DNA from: Betaproteobacteria bacterium
Lineage (GTDB): Bacteria; Pseudomonadota; Gammaproteobacteria; Burkholderiales; Casimicrobiaceae
Direction of reading: 5' to 3'
DNA: 64,000 nt
Assembly (NCBI GenBank): GCA_016716425.1
Contig: JADJWJ010000021.1
Span: 372,001 to 436,000, forward strand
In this document: positions 10,140-19,700 of the stretch, piece after piece
How positions within the stretch are numbered: position 1 is the stretch's first letter
Layout of the letters: every line of letters begins with the position of its first letter
Position numbers and translations under genes: made by a program
The notes under the pieces: model-generated
Told to the model about the DNA's origin: nothing
What the model saw: the letters and a program-made list of their open reading frames with translations, nothing else
Databases searched by the model: none

Positions 10140-12242
10140 ATGGCGTTCCCGCACGACACGGATATCGCCACGCTCTGCATCAACACGATCCGCACGCTGA
10201 CGATCGACGCGGTGCAGGCGGCCAACTCCGGCCATCCGGGCGCGCCGATGGGTTTGGCGCCGGCCGGTTACGCGCTGTGGAACCGCGTGCTGCGCTTCGA
10301 CCCCGCCGATCCGGTCTGGCCCGGCCGCGACCGCTTCGTGCTGTCGAACGGCCACGCGTCGATGCTGTTGTGGTCGCTGCTGCACCTGTCCGGCGTGCGG
10401 GCGGTGAACCCGGACTACGAGGTCATCGGACGGCTGGCGGTTACGCTGGACGACATCCGCCGCTTCCGCCAGCCCGGCAGCCACGCGCCCGGGCACCCGG
10501 AGTACCACCTCGTGTCCGGCGTGGAGGCGACGACCGGGCCGCTGGGTCAGGGCATCGCCACGTCGGTGGGCATGGCGATCGCGCAGAAGTGGCTCGCGGC
10601 GCGCTACAACGTGCCCGAGTTCGCCGTGTTCGACTACGACGTCTACGCGATGTGCGGCGACGGCTGCCTGATGGAGGGCGTGGGCGCCGAGGCCGCCTCG
10701 CTGGCCGGTCACCTGGCGCTCGACAACCTCTGCTGGATCTGGGACAACAACCACATCACGATCGAAGGCAGCACGCGGATCGCGTTCACCGAGGACGTCG
10801 TCGCGCGGTTCCTCGCGTACCAGTGGAACGTGCTCACCGTCGGCGACGCCAACGACGTCGGGCGCATCGAGCACGCGCTCGGGCAGTTCCGCGCGACCAA
10901 GGGCCGGCCCACGCTCATCGTGCTCGACACGCACATCGGCTACGGCTCGCCGCACCGGCAGGACACGGCCGCCGCGCACGGCGAGCCGCTCGGCGCCGAC
11001 GAAGCGAAGCTGACCAAGCGCGCGTACGGCTGGCCGGAGGATGCGCAGTTCCTCGTGCCCGAAGGCGTGCGCGAGCACTTCGCCGCCGGCATCGGCGCGC
11101 GCGGCGCGCAGGCGCGCGCCGACTGGAACGCGAGGTTCGCCGCGTATCGCGCGCAGCATCCGGCGCGGGCCGACGAGATCGAGCGCATGCAGCGGCGCGA
11201 CCTTCCCGACCACTGGGACCGCGGCCTGCCGGTGTTTCCGGCCGACGCGACCGGCATCGCCGGCCGCGACGCGTCGGGTCAGGTGCTCAACGCGCTGGCG
11301 CAGAGCATCCCGTGGTTCATGGGCGGGTCGGCCGACCTCGGGCCCTCGAACAAGACGACGCTCAAGTTCGACGGTGCCGGCGACTTCCAGCCGGGCACGC
11401 CGTCGGGACGCAACTTCCACTTCGGCATCCGCGAGCACGCGATGGCTGCGGTCGTCAACGGGATGGCGCTGTCGAAGCTGCGGCCGTTCGGCGCGACGTT
11501 CTTCATCTTCAGCGACTACGCGCGCGGCGCGATCCGCCTGTCGGCGCTGATGGAGCTGCCCACGCTGATGGTGTTCACGCACGACGCGATGGGCGACGGC
11601 GAGGACGGGCCGACGCACCAGCCGATCGAGCAGCTGGCCTCGCTGCGCGCGATCCCCGGCATGACGCTGCTGCGTCCCGGCGACGCGAACGAAGTGACCG
11701 AAGCGTACCGCTGCGCACTGCAGGCAAAGCACCGGCCGGCGATCCTCGTGCTGTCGCGGCAGCCGCTGCCGACGCTCGACCGGACGCGCTACGCGCCGGC
11801 GTCGGGCGTGGCGCAGGGCGCGTACGTGCTCGCCGACGCGCCGGGCGGCGACCCGGAGCTGATCCTCATCGCCTCGGGCAGCGAACTCTCGCTCGCCGTC
11901 GCGGCGCACGGAGCGCTGGTCGCGCAGGGCGTGCGTTCGCGCGTCGTGTCGATGCCGTCGTGGGACCTCTTCGAGCGGCAGCCGCAGGCGTACCGCGACC
12001 GCGTGCTGCCGCCCGCGGTGACCGCGCGCGTCGCGATCGAGCAGGCGTCGACGTTCGGCTGGGAGCGCTACGTCGGAACGCGCGGCGCCGTGATCGGCAT
12101 GCACACGTTCGGCGCCTCGGCGCCGCTCAAGGCGCTGCAGCAGGAATTCGGCTTCGAGCCGGCGCACGTCGTCGCCGTCGCGACGGAAGTGCTCGCCGCC
12201 CAGGCGCGCCATGCCGCACGCACGACGACTGCCTCCACCTGA
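10140..12242 (+). CDS. tkt: Transketolase
   Basis: The product is 700 residues. N-terminal features include AANSGHPGAPMGLAP, SNGHASMLLWSLLHLSG and the thiamine-diphosphate motif beginning MCGDGCLMEGV and ending at DNNHITIEG. The C-terminal half has GIREHAMAAVVNGMAL, FSDYARGAIRLSALM and THDAMGDGEDGPTHQPIEQL. It performs two-carbon ketol transfers of the non-oxidative pentose phosphate pathway and completes the set with tal. GAGGA lies a few bases before the ATG. The open frame upstream to 9558 is a shadow of pgl. It is the last gene of the plus-strand metabolic run and converges on tamB. Confidence 0.94.
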   Translation: MAFPHDTDIATLCINTIRTLTIDAVQAANSGHPGAPMGLAPAGYALWNRVLRFDPADPVWPGRDRFVLSNGHASMLLWSLLHLSGVRAVNPDYEVIGRLAVTLDDIRRFRQPGSHAPGHPEYHLVSGVEATTGPLGQGIATSVGMAIAQKWLAARYNVPEFAVFDYDVYAMCGDGCLMEGVGAEAASLAGHLALDNLCWIWDNNHITIEGSTRIAFTEDVVARFLAYQWNVLTVGDANDVGRIEHALGQFRATKGRPTLIVLDTHIGYGSPHRQDTAAAHGEPLGADEAKLTKRAYGWPEDAQFLVPEGVREHFAAGIGARGAQARADWNARFAAYRAQHPARADEIERMQRRDLPDHWDRGLPVFPADATGIAGRDASGQVLNALAQSIPWFMGGSADLGPSNKTTLKFDGAGDFQPGTPSGRNFHFGIREHAMAAVVNGMALSKLRPFGATFFIFSDYARGAIRLSALMELPTLMVFTHDAMGDGEDGPTHQPIEQLASLRAIPGMTLLRPGDANEVTEAYRCALQAKHRPAILVLSRQPLPTLDRTRYAPASGVAQGAYVLADAPGGDPELILIASGSELSLAVAAHGALVAQGVRSRVVSMPSWDLFERQPQAYRDRVLPPAVTARVAIEQASTFGWERYVGTRGAVIGMHTFGASAPLKALQQEFGFEPAHVVAVATEVLAAQARHAARTTTAST

Positions 12243-12248
12243 GGCAGT

Positions 12249-12292
12249 CAGGTCGCATGCGCGCGCTACCGAGCGGGGAGTGCTGCGACCTG
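12249..12292. terminator. Possible bidirectional hairpin between tkt and tamB
   Basis: CAGGTCGCA (12249-12257) and its perfect complement (12284-12292) form a 9-bp stem with a 26-base loop in the 93-base gap between the convergent tkt and tamB genes. There is no T tract, so a terminator role is only suggested by position. Nothing else is visible in this gap. Confidence 0.3.
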
Positions 12293-12335
12293 CGAGCGGC
12301 GCGCTTCGTAGCCTTTGCCGCGCGATTTGCGCACG

Positions 12336-15300
12336 TCAGTCGTATGTTCGCCGGAAGTAGACGCCGAAGCTGCTGACCACGCCGGCCTCCGCGCGCAGCG
12401 TCCACGACCGCGACAGCGCGTACTCGATCCGCAGCGCGTTGTTGGCGACGGTCAGTCCCTGTTCGTACACGAGGGAGAGCCGGTCGGAGATGCGCTTGCC
12501 GAACGCGACGACCTGTCCGGAGGTCCCGCCGGTCACGCCTGCGGGCGTTTCGCGCACCGAGATGTCGTCGAGCCCGATCGTGTTGGCGATCTGCTGGGTG
12601 ATCGGCTTGCGGCCCTGGCCGAGCAGCGACGCGGACGCCATCGACAGCATCGCGACGTCGCCGCGCCCGGCGCGATCGAGCCCCTGGCCGGTCAGCAGCC
12701 ACGAAAGCTTCTCGCCGTCGGGCACCGGCGGAGTCGACACGAGCCGCACGCGGGGCTGCCGGACCGTGCCCGAGATCTCGACGCCGGCCTCGACCGTCGG
12801 ATTGCGCCGCACCGCGACGATGTCGAGCGCCGGGTTGCTCGCCGGTCCGTCGAAGATCAGTTGGCCACGATCGATGTCGAGCCGCTGCCCGAAAATGTAG
12901 TAGGTGCCCGCGATCGCGCGTATCCGCCCGTTCGCGGCGAGCGTGCCGGCCGGCGTCGTCGTCACGCGCACGCGGCCGCCGAGCCGTGTCTCGAGTCCTT
13001 CGCCGCTGAACCGGAAGTCGCGTCCGAACGCGACTTCGACGTCGAGCGCGAGCGGCAGGTCGGGCACGCCGCCGCCCGCCGGAGCGCGCGGCTGGCCGAC
13101 GATCACCACGTCGTCGGAGAGCCGGCCGACCGGGGTCGCCTCGTAGACGACGCGGCCCTTGTCGATGTCGATCTTGCCGGCCAGGACCAGCCGGCCGTTC
13201 TCGAGCGCGAGCGTGCCGTCGCCGTCGGCGACCAGCAGCAGGTCCGGACGATTGACGAGCGTGAAGTCCTTCGCGTTCCACTCGACCCTGCCGCCGTCGC
13301 GCGGGCCGCCGTCGCGCGGGCCGGCGGCGGCGCGCAGCAGCGTACCGCGTGCGGTGAAGCGGCCCTCACCGCCGGCGAGCGAAAGCTCGTCGAGGACCAG
13401 CGCGCGGTCGGCGACGTGTGCGCGCAGGCGCCCGTCGGCCAGGTGCACGCCGTACTGCGGCAGGTCGAAGCGCAGCGCGTCGCCGGCCAGCGTCCCGCCG
13501 AACACGGGTTCGCCCAGCGTGCCGCGTGCGGTGAGCTCGACCCGCGCCCGCCCGTCCACCACCGCGGCCGTGCCGAGCCACGGTTGCAGCGGTTTCAGCG
13601 ACGCCAGATCCGCCGTCAGCGTCGCGTCGAGTGCCGCGCCTGTCGCGATGCGTCCGGGCTCCGGGCCTGCGGCGAGCTTGACCAAGGCATCGGCGTTGCC
13701 GGCGCGCGCGGAACGGAAGCGCGCCGTCCCCGTCAGCGCGTCGTCGACGAAGCGCGCCGATACGGACAGCTCGCTGATGCCGAGCGCGAGGTTCGCCGCG
13801 TCGAGTTCCGCGGCGTCGGTGCCGTACCAGTCGCCGCGCTCGCGGCGTAGGTTGATCGCGCCGTTGAGTCGCGGCGCGGCCGCGAGTGACCAATCACCGC
13901 CCACGACGAGCGTCGACGTGAACGGTGGCAGGCGCCCGGTGAGGCGCACCAGCGCATTGAACGGGACGCCGGTGAACGCGCCGCTCGACGTCAGCCGGCC
14001 GCCGTCGAGAGCGACGCCGCCGATGTCGGCGTGCCCGTCGACGATTGCGATGCGCGTGGCGCCGACCCGGACGCGTCCGGCCGCCACTTCGACCGCGGCG
14101 GGCGCCTCGAGCCGGAACGGAATCACCCCGCGGTTGTCCAGCGTAGCGACGGTGCCCGACCACGCGAGGTCGCGCGTGCCGTCCGCGCGCTTCGCTTCGG
14201 CGAGGCCGCCGGATACGCGAGCGTCGGCGTCGATGCCCTCGCCCTTGACCGCGAAGGTGCCTGCGTGTTGCGCGAGCGTGCCCGACACGTTCGCGCGCAC
14301 GACCGGAAACGCGCCGACCGGGGCCGCCACGTCGGCTGCCGTGACCGCGAGCGTGACCGGCCGCGCCGACAGCGGCACCGCGCCGGCGGCGGCGTTGCCG
14401 GGCGCGACGCTGGCCGCGACGTCGAGCTTTGCGACGCGCCACCCGTCGCCCCACGCGAGCGCGCTGCCTTGCGCGTCGACGGTGAAGCCCGCGCTCGGAA
14501 CGGGTCCCGTGATCCAGCCGCGCGCGGCGAGCGCGCCCGCGGTCTTCGGCGGCACGGCACCGGGCGCGAAGCGCGCGACGAGCGGCGCGAGGTCGCTCAC
14601 GCGCGGCACGTCGAGCGCATAGGCGAGCGTATCGCCGGCGCCGCCGTAGGCGCCGTCGAGCTTGAGCGCAGCCGATCCCAGACGCACGTCCACCGCGACG
14701 TCCTTCGCGGCGCCCCGCATCATGCGCGCGCGCGCCGTCCCGCTCGCGGCGTGCCCGGCCAGTCGGCTCGACTTGTCCAGCGCGACCGACGCCGCGACGT
14801 CCCACGCGGGTGCCAGCGTGCCCCGGGCCTCGACCGTACCATCGAGCGCCGCCGGCGGCATCGCGACGAACCGCGCGGGGTCGAACTTCGCCGCGCGGGC
14901 GGTCGCGGAGAACGCACGCGCGCCGTCGAGGTCGAAGCTGCCGCGGCCCGCCAACTCGCCGTTGCCGGCACGCACGCGCGCGCGCTCGACGACCACGCGC
15001 CGGCCCTCGACGGTGGCCGCGAAGGTGAGCGCCAGGTCATCCTGCCGCACGTCGCCGCGGACGATCTGCCGCCGCTGCGCGACCTCCGCGGTGAGCGTGC
15101 CGGACATGCGGGTGACGGCGAGCGACGACTGGATGCGCGCGAGGTCGATGCCGGCCAGCGCGAGATCGAGCGACGCGGCGCCCGCACCGGCGGGCACGAC
15201 GGCCGAGCCGGTCACGCGCCCGCCTCCGGCCATGGCGGCGTCGATGCCGGACAGCGTCGCCGTGGCGCCGTCCCATGCGAAGCGCGCCGCGAGCGCCGCG

Positions 15301-16265
15301 ACCGGCACGCGGCCCGCGTCGAGCGTGCCGGCGGCCACGTTGCGCGCGGACAGCGTGCCCGCAAGACCGGCGCCGTCCGGCCGTGCGGAGACCTCGGCCG
15401 CGAGCGCGGTCGTGGGCAGCGCGGTGCCGAACTGCGCCAGGTCGACGTCGGTGGCCGTGACGTCGGCGGACTCGAGCACTGCGGGGGCGAACGGCGCGAG
15501 CACGACCTTCGCATCGAGCGCCGCGCCGCGCAGGCCGCCGTCGGCGGCGACACCGATCCGCGCGAACGTGCCCGTCACCGCGAGATTCGCGCGGCCGCCG
15601 CGGTAGTCGCCGTCCCCCGCGAAGGCGAGCGCGCCGTCGAGCGCGTACGGCGGCGCGGCGCCCATGCGCGCCTGGCCGGTGAGCGTCCCGTGCGCGGTGA
15701 CGAGCCGCAGGTCGCGCACCGCGTGTGCCGTTGCGCCACCGGCGTAGGCGAACGCGACGCCGGTCACGGAGCCCGCGTCGGTGCCGGTGCGCCACTCGAT
15801 GCGCTCGATGCCGATGTTGCGGATCTCGACTTCGAGCGGCAGCGCGAGGCTCGCCGGCGGGCCGCCGCCCGCGCCTCCGGTCCCCGACAGGTCGAACGAC
15901 AGCCGCTTGGCGCCCAGACCCTCCACCTTGATCCGGCGCGACAGGAAGTCGAGCGGGCTCCATGTCAGCGCGACCTCGCGTGCCTCGACCGCGATGTCGT
16001 CGCCGCGCCATGCGATGCGCGCGACACGCACGGTCGACAGCAGCGAGCCCTCGCCGCCCTCGATCGTCAGGCGCCCCTCCGACGCCTGCACCGCGCGCTC
16101 GAGCACGTAGTCGAGCGCCGCTTCGCTGCCGAGGAGCACCCACGCCCCGGCGACGAGCGCGACGGCGATGACCGCGAGCTCGCCGGCGATCCAGGCCAAT
16201 GTGCGGCCGAGGCGGCGCTCGGGCACGGGCGGCGCGGGCGGCGGGGGCGCGACGGACTCGGCCAT
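12336..16265 (-). CDS. tamB: Translocation and assembly module protein TamB
   Basis: The product is about 1309 residues. After a proline-rich cytoplasmic stretch there is one membrane anchor at about residues 24-46 (IAGELAVIAVALVAGAWVLL), then a very long run of short beta-repeats typical of AsmA/TamB-type lipid-transfer proteins. The C-terminal DUF490 domain includes GTYYIFGQRLDIDRGQLIFD, LSWLLTGQGLD and a terminal aromatic residue motif (YFRRTYD). TamB spans the periplasm and works with TamA in phospholipid transport and/or autotransporter insertion. The ATG at 16265 is two bases after the tamA stop. The frame continues upstream through tamA in a wrong register, so an open-frame start near 17027 was discarded. 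Confidence 0.88.
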   Translation of the reverse strand: MAESVAPPPPAPPVPERRLGRTLAWIAGELAVIAVALVAGAWVLLGSEAALDYVLERAVQASEGRLTIEGGEGSLLSTVRVARIAWRGDDIAVEAREVALTWSPLDFLSRRIKVEGLGAKRLSFDLSGTGGAGGGPPASLALPLEVEIRNIGIERIEWRTGTDAGSVTGVAFAYAGGATAHAVRDLRLVTAHGTLTGQARMGAAPPYALDGALAFAGDGDYRGGRANLAVTGTFARIGVAADGGLRGAALDAKVVLAPFAPAVLESADVTATDVDLAQFGTALPTTALAAEVSARPDGAGLAGTLSARNVAAGTLDAGRVPVAALAARFAWDGATATLSGIDAAMAGGGRVTGSAVVPAGAGAASLDLALAGIDLARIQSSLAVTRMSGTLTAEVAQRRQIVRGDVRQDDLALTFAATVEGRRVVVERARVRAGNGELAGRGSFDLDGARAFSATARAAKFDPARFVAMPPAALDGTVEARGTLAPAWDVAASVALDKSSRLAGHAASGTARARMMRGAAKDVAVDVRLGSAALKLDGAYGGAGDTLAYALDVPRVSDLAPLVARFAPGAVPPKTAGALAARGWITGPVPSAGFTVDAQGSALAWGDGWRVAKLDVAASVAPGNAAAGAVPLSARPVTLAVTAADVAAPVGAFPVVRANVSGTLAQHAGTFAVKGEGIDADARVSGGLAEAKRADGTRDLAWSGTVATLDNRGVIPFRLEAPAAVEVAAGRVRVGATRIAIVDGHADIGGVALDGGRLTSSGAFTGVPFNALVRLTGRLPPFTSTLVVGGDWSLAAAPRLNGAINLRRERGDWYGTDAAELDAANLALGISELSVSARFVDDALTGTARFRSARAGNADALVKLAAGPEPGRIATGAALDATLTADLASLKPLQPWLGTAAVVDGRARVELTARGTLGEPVFGGTLAGDALRFDLPQYGVHLADGRLRAHVADRALVLDELSLAGGEGRFTARGTLLRAAAGPRDGGPRDGGRVEWNAKDFTLVNRPDLLLVADGDGTLALENGRLVLAGKIDIDKGRVVYEATPVGRLSDDVVIVGQPRAPAGGGVPDLPLALDVEVAFGRDFRFSGEGLETRLGGRVRVTTTPAGTLAANGRIRAIAGTYYIFGQRLDIDRGQLIFDGPASNPALDIVAVRRNPTVEAGVEISGTVRQPRVRLVSTPPVPDGEKLSWLLTGQGLDRAGRGDVAMLSMASASLLGQGRKPITQQIANTIGLDDISVRETPAGVTGGTSGQVVAFGKRISDRLSLVYEQGLTVANNALRIEYALSRSWTLRAEAGVVSSFGVYFRRTYD

Positions 16266-16267
16266 GT

Positions 16268-18097
16268 TCAGAAGGTCAGCCCGACCGAGAAGTGCAGCCG
16301 GACGCTCCTCACGTCGACGCCGTAGGCGACGTCGAGGCGGAACGGCCCGATCGGCGTGCGCACGCGCGCGCCGACGCCGTAGCCGACGGCAAAGCGGAAG
16401 TCGGGCAGGTTGTCGACGGCGTTGCCGGCGTCGACGAACGCCGCGATGCCCCACGACGCATTGATCCAGTGCGTCGCCTCCGCGCTCGCGACGGCGTAGT
16501 AGCGGCCGCCGACGATGGCGTCGCCCTGCTCGACGCCCAGGCTGTCGTACGCGTAGCCGCGCACGGTCGTGTCGCCGCCGGTGCGGAACAGGAAGTTGGA
16601 CGGAATGCCGACGCGCGACTGTGCGAGCACGGCGCCGGCCTCCGCGCGAAAGTAAAGGGTGTTGCTGGCGCCGAGCGGATACCACGCCGCCCCCTTGCCG
16701 ATCAGGCGGCCGAACGACGCCGTCGACGCGCCCGGCACGCCGACGCCCGCCTGCGCATTCGCCATCCAGCCGCGCGTCGGCGCGAGCAGGTCGTCGACGG
16801 TGCGCCACGTGTACTCGGCGTCGACGTAGAGCGCGTGCGACTTCTCGCTGGGCGCGCCCTGCGGCGACTGGTCGTTCTCGTAGAAACCGGCGCCGAACGC
16901 GGGCGTGCGCCGCTCGTCGAGCGAGCGCGTGCGCGCGATCACCGCCCACGTGGTCGTCACGAGGTTCTCGATGTCGGTGCGCTGCCACCCGCCTCCGTAC
17001 GTGTCGATCCAGTGGTCGGACAGCCACGCGAGCATCCCGCCCGGCCGGGGCGGCGGCACGAAGCGGACGTCCGCCTGCTGCAGCAGGCTCTCGAGGCGCA
17101 AGTTCACGTACATCTGCAGCGCGCGCCCGTCGACGGCCATGTCGCTGTACAGCAGGCTCGCCTTGTACTCGGTGTCGGTCGAGAAGCCGGCTCCCGCCTC
17201 GAGGCGCCGCCGGCGCGCCTCGATGACCGACAGCGTGAGCTTCGCGTGCGCGGCTTGCTCAGGATCGGGGTCGATGGTCGTCTGCACGCTGGCGAAGTAG
17301 CCGGACGCCAGCAGCCGTCGCACGTACTCGTCGAGCGCCTGCTCGCCGTACGGGTCGCCGGTGCGCACGTTGGCGAAGCTCGCGACGAGTTCGGGCGTGT
17401 ACCGCGACAGTCCGCGCACTTCGATCTCGCCGATGAAGAACGGCGGACCGCTTTCGATCGCCACCGAGAGATCGGCCGTTCGCGCCGCGGGGTCGATGCG
17501 CGCCTCGCTCGCCGTCAGGCGCGCCGCGGCGTAGGCATTGGCCGCGAGTGTGGCGACCGCGAGGTCCTTCGCCGAGGTCCACGCCTGCTGGCGGAACACG
17601 TCGCCCTTCGGCAGCAACCACGCGTCGGTCACCTTCGCGATCGCGGCGGCGCCCTCCGGCGATTCGCGCGCCGGACCCGCGACGTCGATCGCCACGCTCG
17701 CGATGCGCGTGGGCTCGCCGGGAACGACGGTCAGCGTGACGGTGGCCGGCGCGGTCGCCCGGTCGACGGCCACGTCGATCTTCGCGTCGAAGAAGCCGTG
17801 GGTCGCCGCGGCCTCGCGCGCCTGCGGGACCGCGTCGCGCACGAGACGGCCGAACAGGTCCTCGGTCATGTCCGCGAAGTCCTGCCAGCGGACGAGGTCG
17901 ATCGCGCCCCGGAGCGTCGCGTCCACCGGCACCGGCGCGACGATGGCGACGCGATAGCGGACCGTGTCGTCCGCCTGCGGGCGAGTGGCGGCGCCGGAAG
18001 GCTCCGCCGCCGCCGCCTGGGCGTCAGCGCAGGGCGGCGGAAGCGCGGCTGCGGTCGCGAGCGTGAGCGCCAGCAGCCGCCAGGACCACGGGCGCAT
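16268..18097 (-). CDS. tamA: Outer-membrane assembly factor TamA (BamA/Omp85 family)
   Basis: The product is 609 residues. A signal peptide (RPWSWRLLALTLATAAALPP) is followed by POTRA repeats, the last containing FFIGEIEVRGLSRYTPELV and GDPYGEQALDEYVRRLLASG. The C-terminal Omp85 barrel has FLFRTGGDTTVRGYAYDSLG and the closing strand VDVRSVRLHFSVGLTF, ending in Phe as BAM substrates do. An earlier ATG at 18127 would spoil the signal peptide, so 18097 is preferred. Even so, the start overlaps the upstream lipoprotein frame by 74 bases. It is coupled to tamB with a two-base gap. Confidence 0.88.
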   Translation of the reverse strand: MRPWSWRLLALTLATAAALPPPCADAQAAAAEPSGAATRPQADDTVRYRVAIVAPVPVDATLRGAIDLVRWQDFADMTEDLFGRLVRDAVPQAREAAATHGFFDAKIDVAVDRATAPATVTLTVVPGEPTRIASVAIDVAGPARESPEGAAAIAKVTDAWLLPKGDVFRQQAWTSAKDLAVATLAANAYAAARLTASEARIDPAARTADLSVAIESGPPFFIGEIEVRGLSRYTPELVASFANVRTGDPYGEQALDEYVRRLLASGYFASVQTTIDPDPEQAAHAKLTLSVIEARRRRLEAGAGFSTDTEYKASLLYSDMAVDGRALQMYVNLRLESLLQQADVRFVPPPRPGGMLAWLSDHWIDTYGGGWQRTDIENLVTTTWAVIARTRSLDERRTPAFGAGFYENDQSPQGAPSEKSHALYVDAEYTWRTVDDLLAPTRGWMANAQAGVGVPGASTASFGRLIGKGAAWYPLGASNTLYFRAEAGAVLAQSRVGIPSNFLFRTGGDTTVRGYAYDSLGVEQGDAIVGGRYYAVASAEATHWINASWGIAAFVDAGNAVDNLPDFRFAVGYGVGARVRTPIGPFRLDVAYGVDVRSVRLHFSVGLTF

Positions 18098-18422
18098 TCG
18101 GTTCGCGGGGAGCGGCACAGACGGCATTATCGCCGATCGCCACCACCGTCCCGTGCGGTACCGGCGGCGTCAGGAACGAGTACTCCGACAGGTCGCGCGG
18201 CTGCAGCGGGCTGGGGATTTCCCACAGGTTGAAGTTCGGGTCCTGCCGCGGCAGGATCGGCAGTCGCGGGTTCGAGTAGTCGATCCCACGATACGTGTCC
18301 TGCCCGAACTGCCAGACGTAGATGGCCCTGCCAGAGGCGTCGTAGCGGGTAGCGCAGCCGGCGAGGGCGACCAGCGCGGCGACGGCGGCGGCGCGCAGAA
18401 GTGGGCGGGCGATGGCGGACAT
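18024..18422 (-). CDS. Small lipoprotein of unknown function
   Basis: The product is 132 residues. The N-terminus is a lipoprotein signal with the lipobox LAGC at residues 20-23. The body, about residues 24-90, is rich in aromatic and proline residues (YVWQFGQDTYRGIDYSNPRL, LPRQDPNFNLWEIPSPLQ). I do not recognise a family. GGAGG lies four bases before the ATG. The last 25-35 residues are alanine/arginine-rich and read through the tamA signal-peptide region in another frame, so the functional part probably ends near residue 105. It lies between the outer-membrane barrel gene and tamA on the same strand, so an envelope role is likely. Confidence 0.55.
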   Translation of the reverse strand: MSAIARPLLRAAAVAALVALAGCATRYDASGRAIYVWQFGQDTYRGIDYSNPRLPILPRQDPNFNLWEIPSPLQPRDLSEYSFLTPPVPHGTVVAIGDNAVCAAPREPNAPVVLAAAGAHARDRSRASAALR

Positions 18423-18450
18423 GGAGCCTCCGGAGGGGCGGTCGTGGGCG

Positions 18451-19350
18451 TCAGAACCGGTAGCGGAGCGTCAGGCCCAGCATGGGCGCGGTCGCGTAGT
18501 CGTCGGACGCCAGATCGTTTCCGTCCTGATTCTTCACGTTCAGGCGGCCGTTGACAAGCGCCGCGACGTGGAAATCGACGTGGGCGTCGCGGCCGATGTT
18601 GCGCGAAAGCCGGAGGAAGAGCGGAATCGCCCGGTTTTCGCCGATGCCGTTGGGCGCGGGCCCATCGCGGTCGAGGCGGAACTGGTAGGACCGGTAGACG
18701 CCGCCGACGCCGGTCTCCCAGCCCTCGCCGAACGCGTACGACAACTCGAGCCCGGCACCACCGACCGGGCCGGCCGGGAACGGATTGGACAGCCGCCACC
18801 CGTTGCCGATCTTCCAGTCGATCGCGAGGAACGGGAACGTCTTCGTCTCGTCGATCTGGTGGTAGATCGCCGCGCCGATGCCGAGCGTCAGCGTGGGCGA
18901 GAACACGCGCGAGGCGACGACGACCGCACCGTACTCCAGTGCGTCGCCGGTGGACGCCCCGCTCTCGTAGGCCCAGGCGACCGACGGCGACACGACGACG
19001 CGCCAGTCGGCGGCGGGCGCGTACACGAACGTGAGGCCGACGCGCGGCTGCAGGATATCGCCCCACGGCGCGACGCCGCCGAACGCGGGCGGCTGGTCGA
19101 AGCTCCAGCTCTGGTAGTCGTACTGCAGCGTGACGCCTGCCGCGAACTGCGGCGTCATCTGCCGCAGCAGCGACGCCGACGCGACGCCGCCGGCCCAGTT
19201 GACGCTGCCGCCCCGGTCGAGGTCGGTGTCGAGTACGGCGATCCCCGTGAGCGTGGCGCTGCCAACGACGGTTCCGGGAGGCAGGCCCTGCGCCAGCGGC
19301 AGGCAGGGCAGGGCGGCGAGCGTGGCGGCGAGCCAGGTGCGGCGGAGCAT
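18451..19350 (-). CDS. Outer-membrane beta-barrel protein, DUF6268-like
   Basis: The product is 299 residues with a signal peptide (RRTWLAATLAALPCLPLAQG). The rest alternates short amphipathic strands and ends in LGLTLRYRF, the C-terminal aromatic BAM signal. The pattern resembles the DUF6268 barrel family, although I cannot confirm the assignment. Function is unknown. The frame is open to 19524, but only the ATG at 19350 puts the signal peptide first. A promoter-like pair with a palindrome in its spacer lies 27-56 bases upstream. The lipoprotein gene follows after 28 bases. Confidence 0.72.
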   Translation of the reverse strand: MLRRTWLAATLAALPCLPLAQGLPPGTVVGSATLTGIAVLDTDLDRGGSVNWAGGVASASLLRQMTPQFAAGVTLQYDYQSWSFDQPPAFGGVAPWGDILQPRVGLTFVYAPAADWRVVVSPSVAWAYESGASTGDALEYGAVVVASRVFSPTLTLGIGAAIYHQIDETKTFPFLAIDWKIGNGWRLSNPFPAGPVGGAGLELSYAFGEGWETGVGGVYRSYQFRLDRDGPAPNGIGENRAIPLFLRLSRNIGRDAHVDFHVAALVNGRLNVKNQDGNDLASDDYATAPMLGLTLRYRF

Positions 19351-19376
19351 GGTGTGGGTCCCGGGCAAAATCGAGC

Positions 19377-19406
19377 ATGGTAGGCCGGACGCGTCCGGAT
19401 TGTCGA
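19377..19406 (-). promoter_or_regulatory. Candidate promoter of the barrel-protein gene with palindromic spacer
   Basis: Read on the minus strand, TCGACA (19406-19401) and TACCAT (19382-19377) are 18 bases apart. The spacer contains the perfect 14-base palindrome CCGGACGCGTCCGG at 19385-19398. A dyad in the spacer is where a spacer-binding regulator or a repressor could sit. This is a consensus call only. Confidence 0.35.
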
Positions 19407-19661
19407 TGCGACAGCGCCATGCCGCCGGCATCAACGTTGTGCGCAACAGCCTGCGCTGCCCGCGTGCGTCCGCAAGGACGTTTTCGACACGGATTGGGCA
19501 GTTTCGGGCGGTTTTGTCGAACATTCGTTCGACGACGGGGTTGCGCCAGCGTCGATGTTCTCATTTCACTTGCGGAATATTGGCTAAGTCTCTATTTAAT
19601 ATCGAAAAACATAATTGTTGCGACATCGACGCTAAGTCATTGTTCGGACTACGGAAAACCG

Positions 19662-19691
19662 TTGACCGGTCACCAAGTTCGCGCGTATAGT
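19662..19691 (+). promoter_or_regulatory. mraZ promoter of the dcw cluster
   Basis: TTGACC at 19662-19667 and TATAGT at 19686-19691 are 18 bases apart, placing the start of transcription near 19698. It sits in an AT-rich patch (about 19570-19730) that stands out in this GC-rich DNA. The rest of the 456-base gap between 19351 and 19806 holds the barrel-gene promoter, a direct repeat GCTAAGTC (19583 and 19631) and the MraZ boxes. I see no gene in it. Confidence 0.7.
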
Positions 19692-19700
19692 CTGCCGAAG

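Noticed and set aside
13159..14622. Plus-strand 487-residue open frame
   Set aside because: It is antisense to tamB with a Ser/Ala/Pro/Arg-rich composition and no motif. The same applies to the long plus-strand frame 14031-16325.
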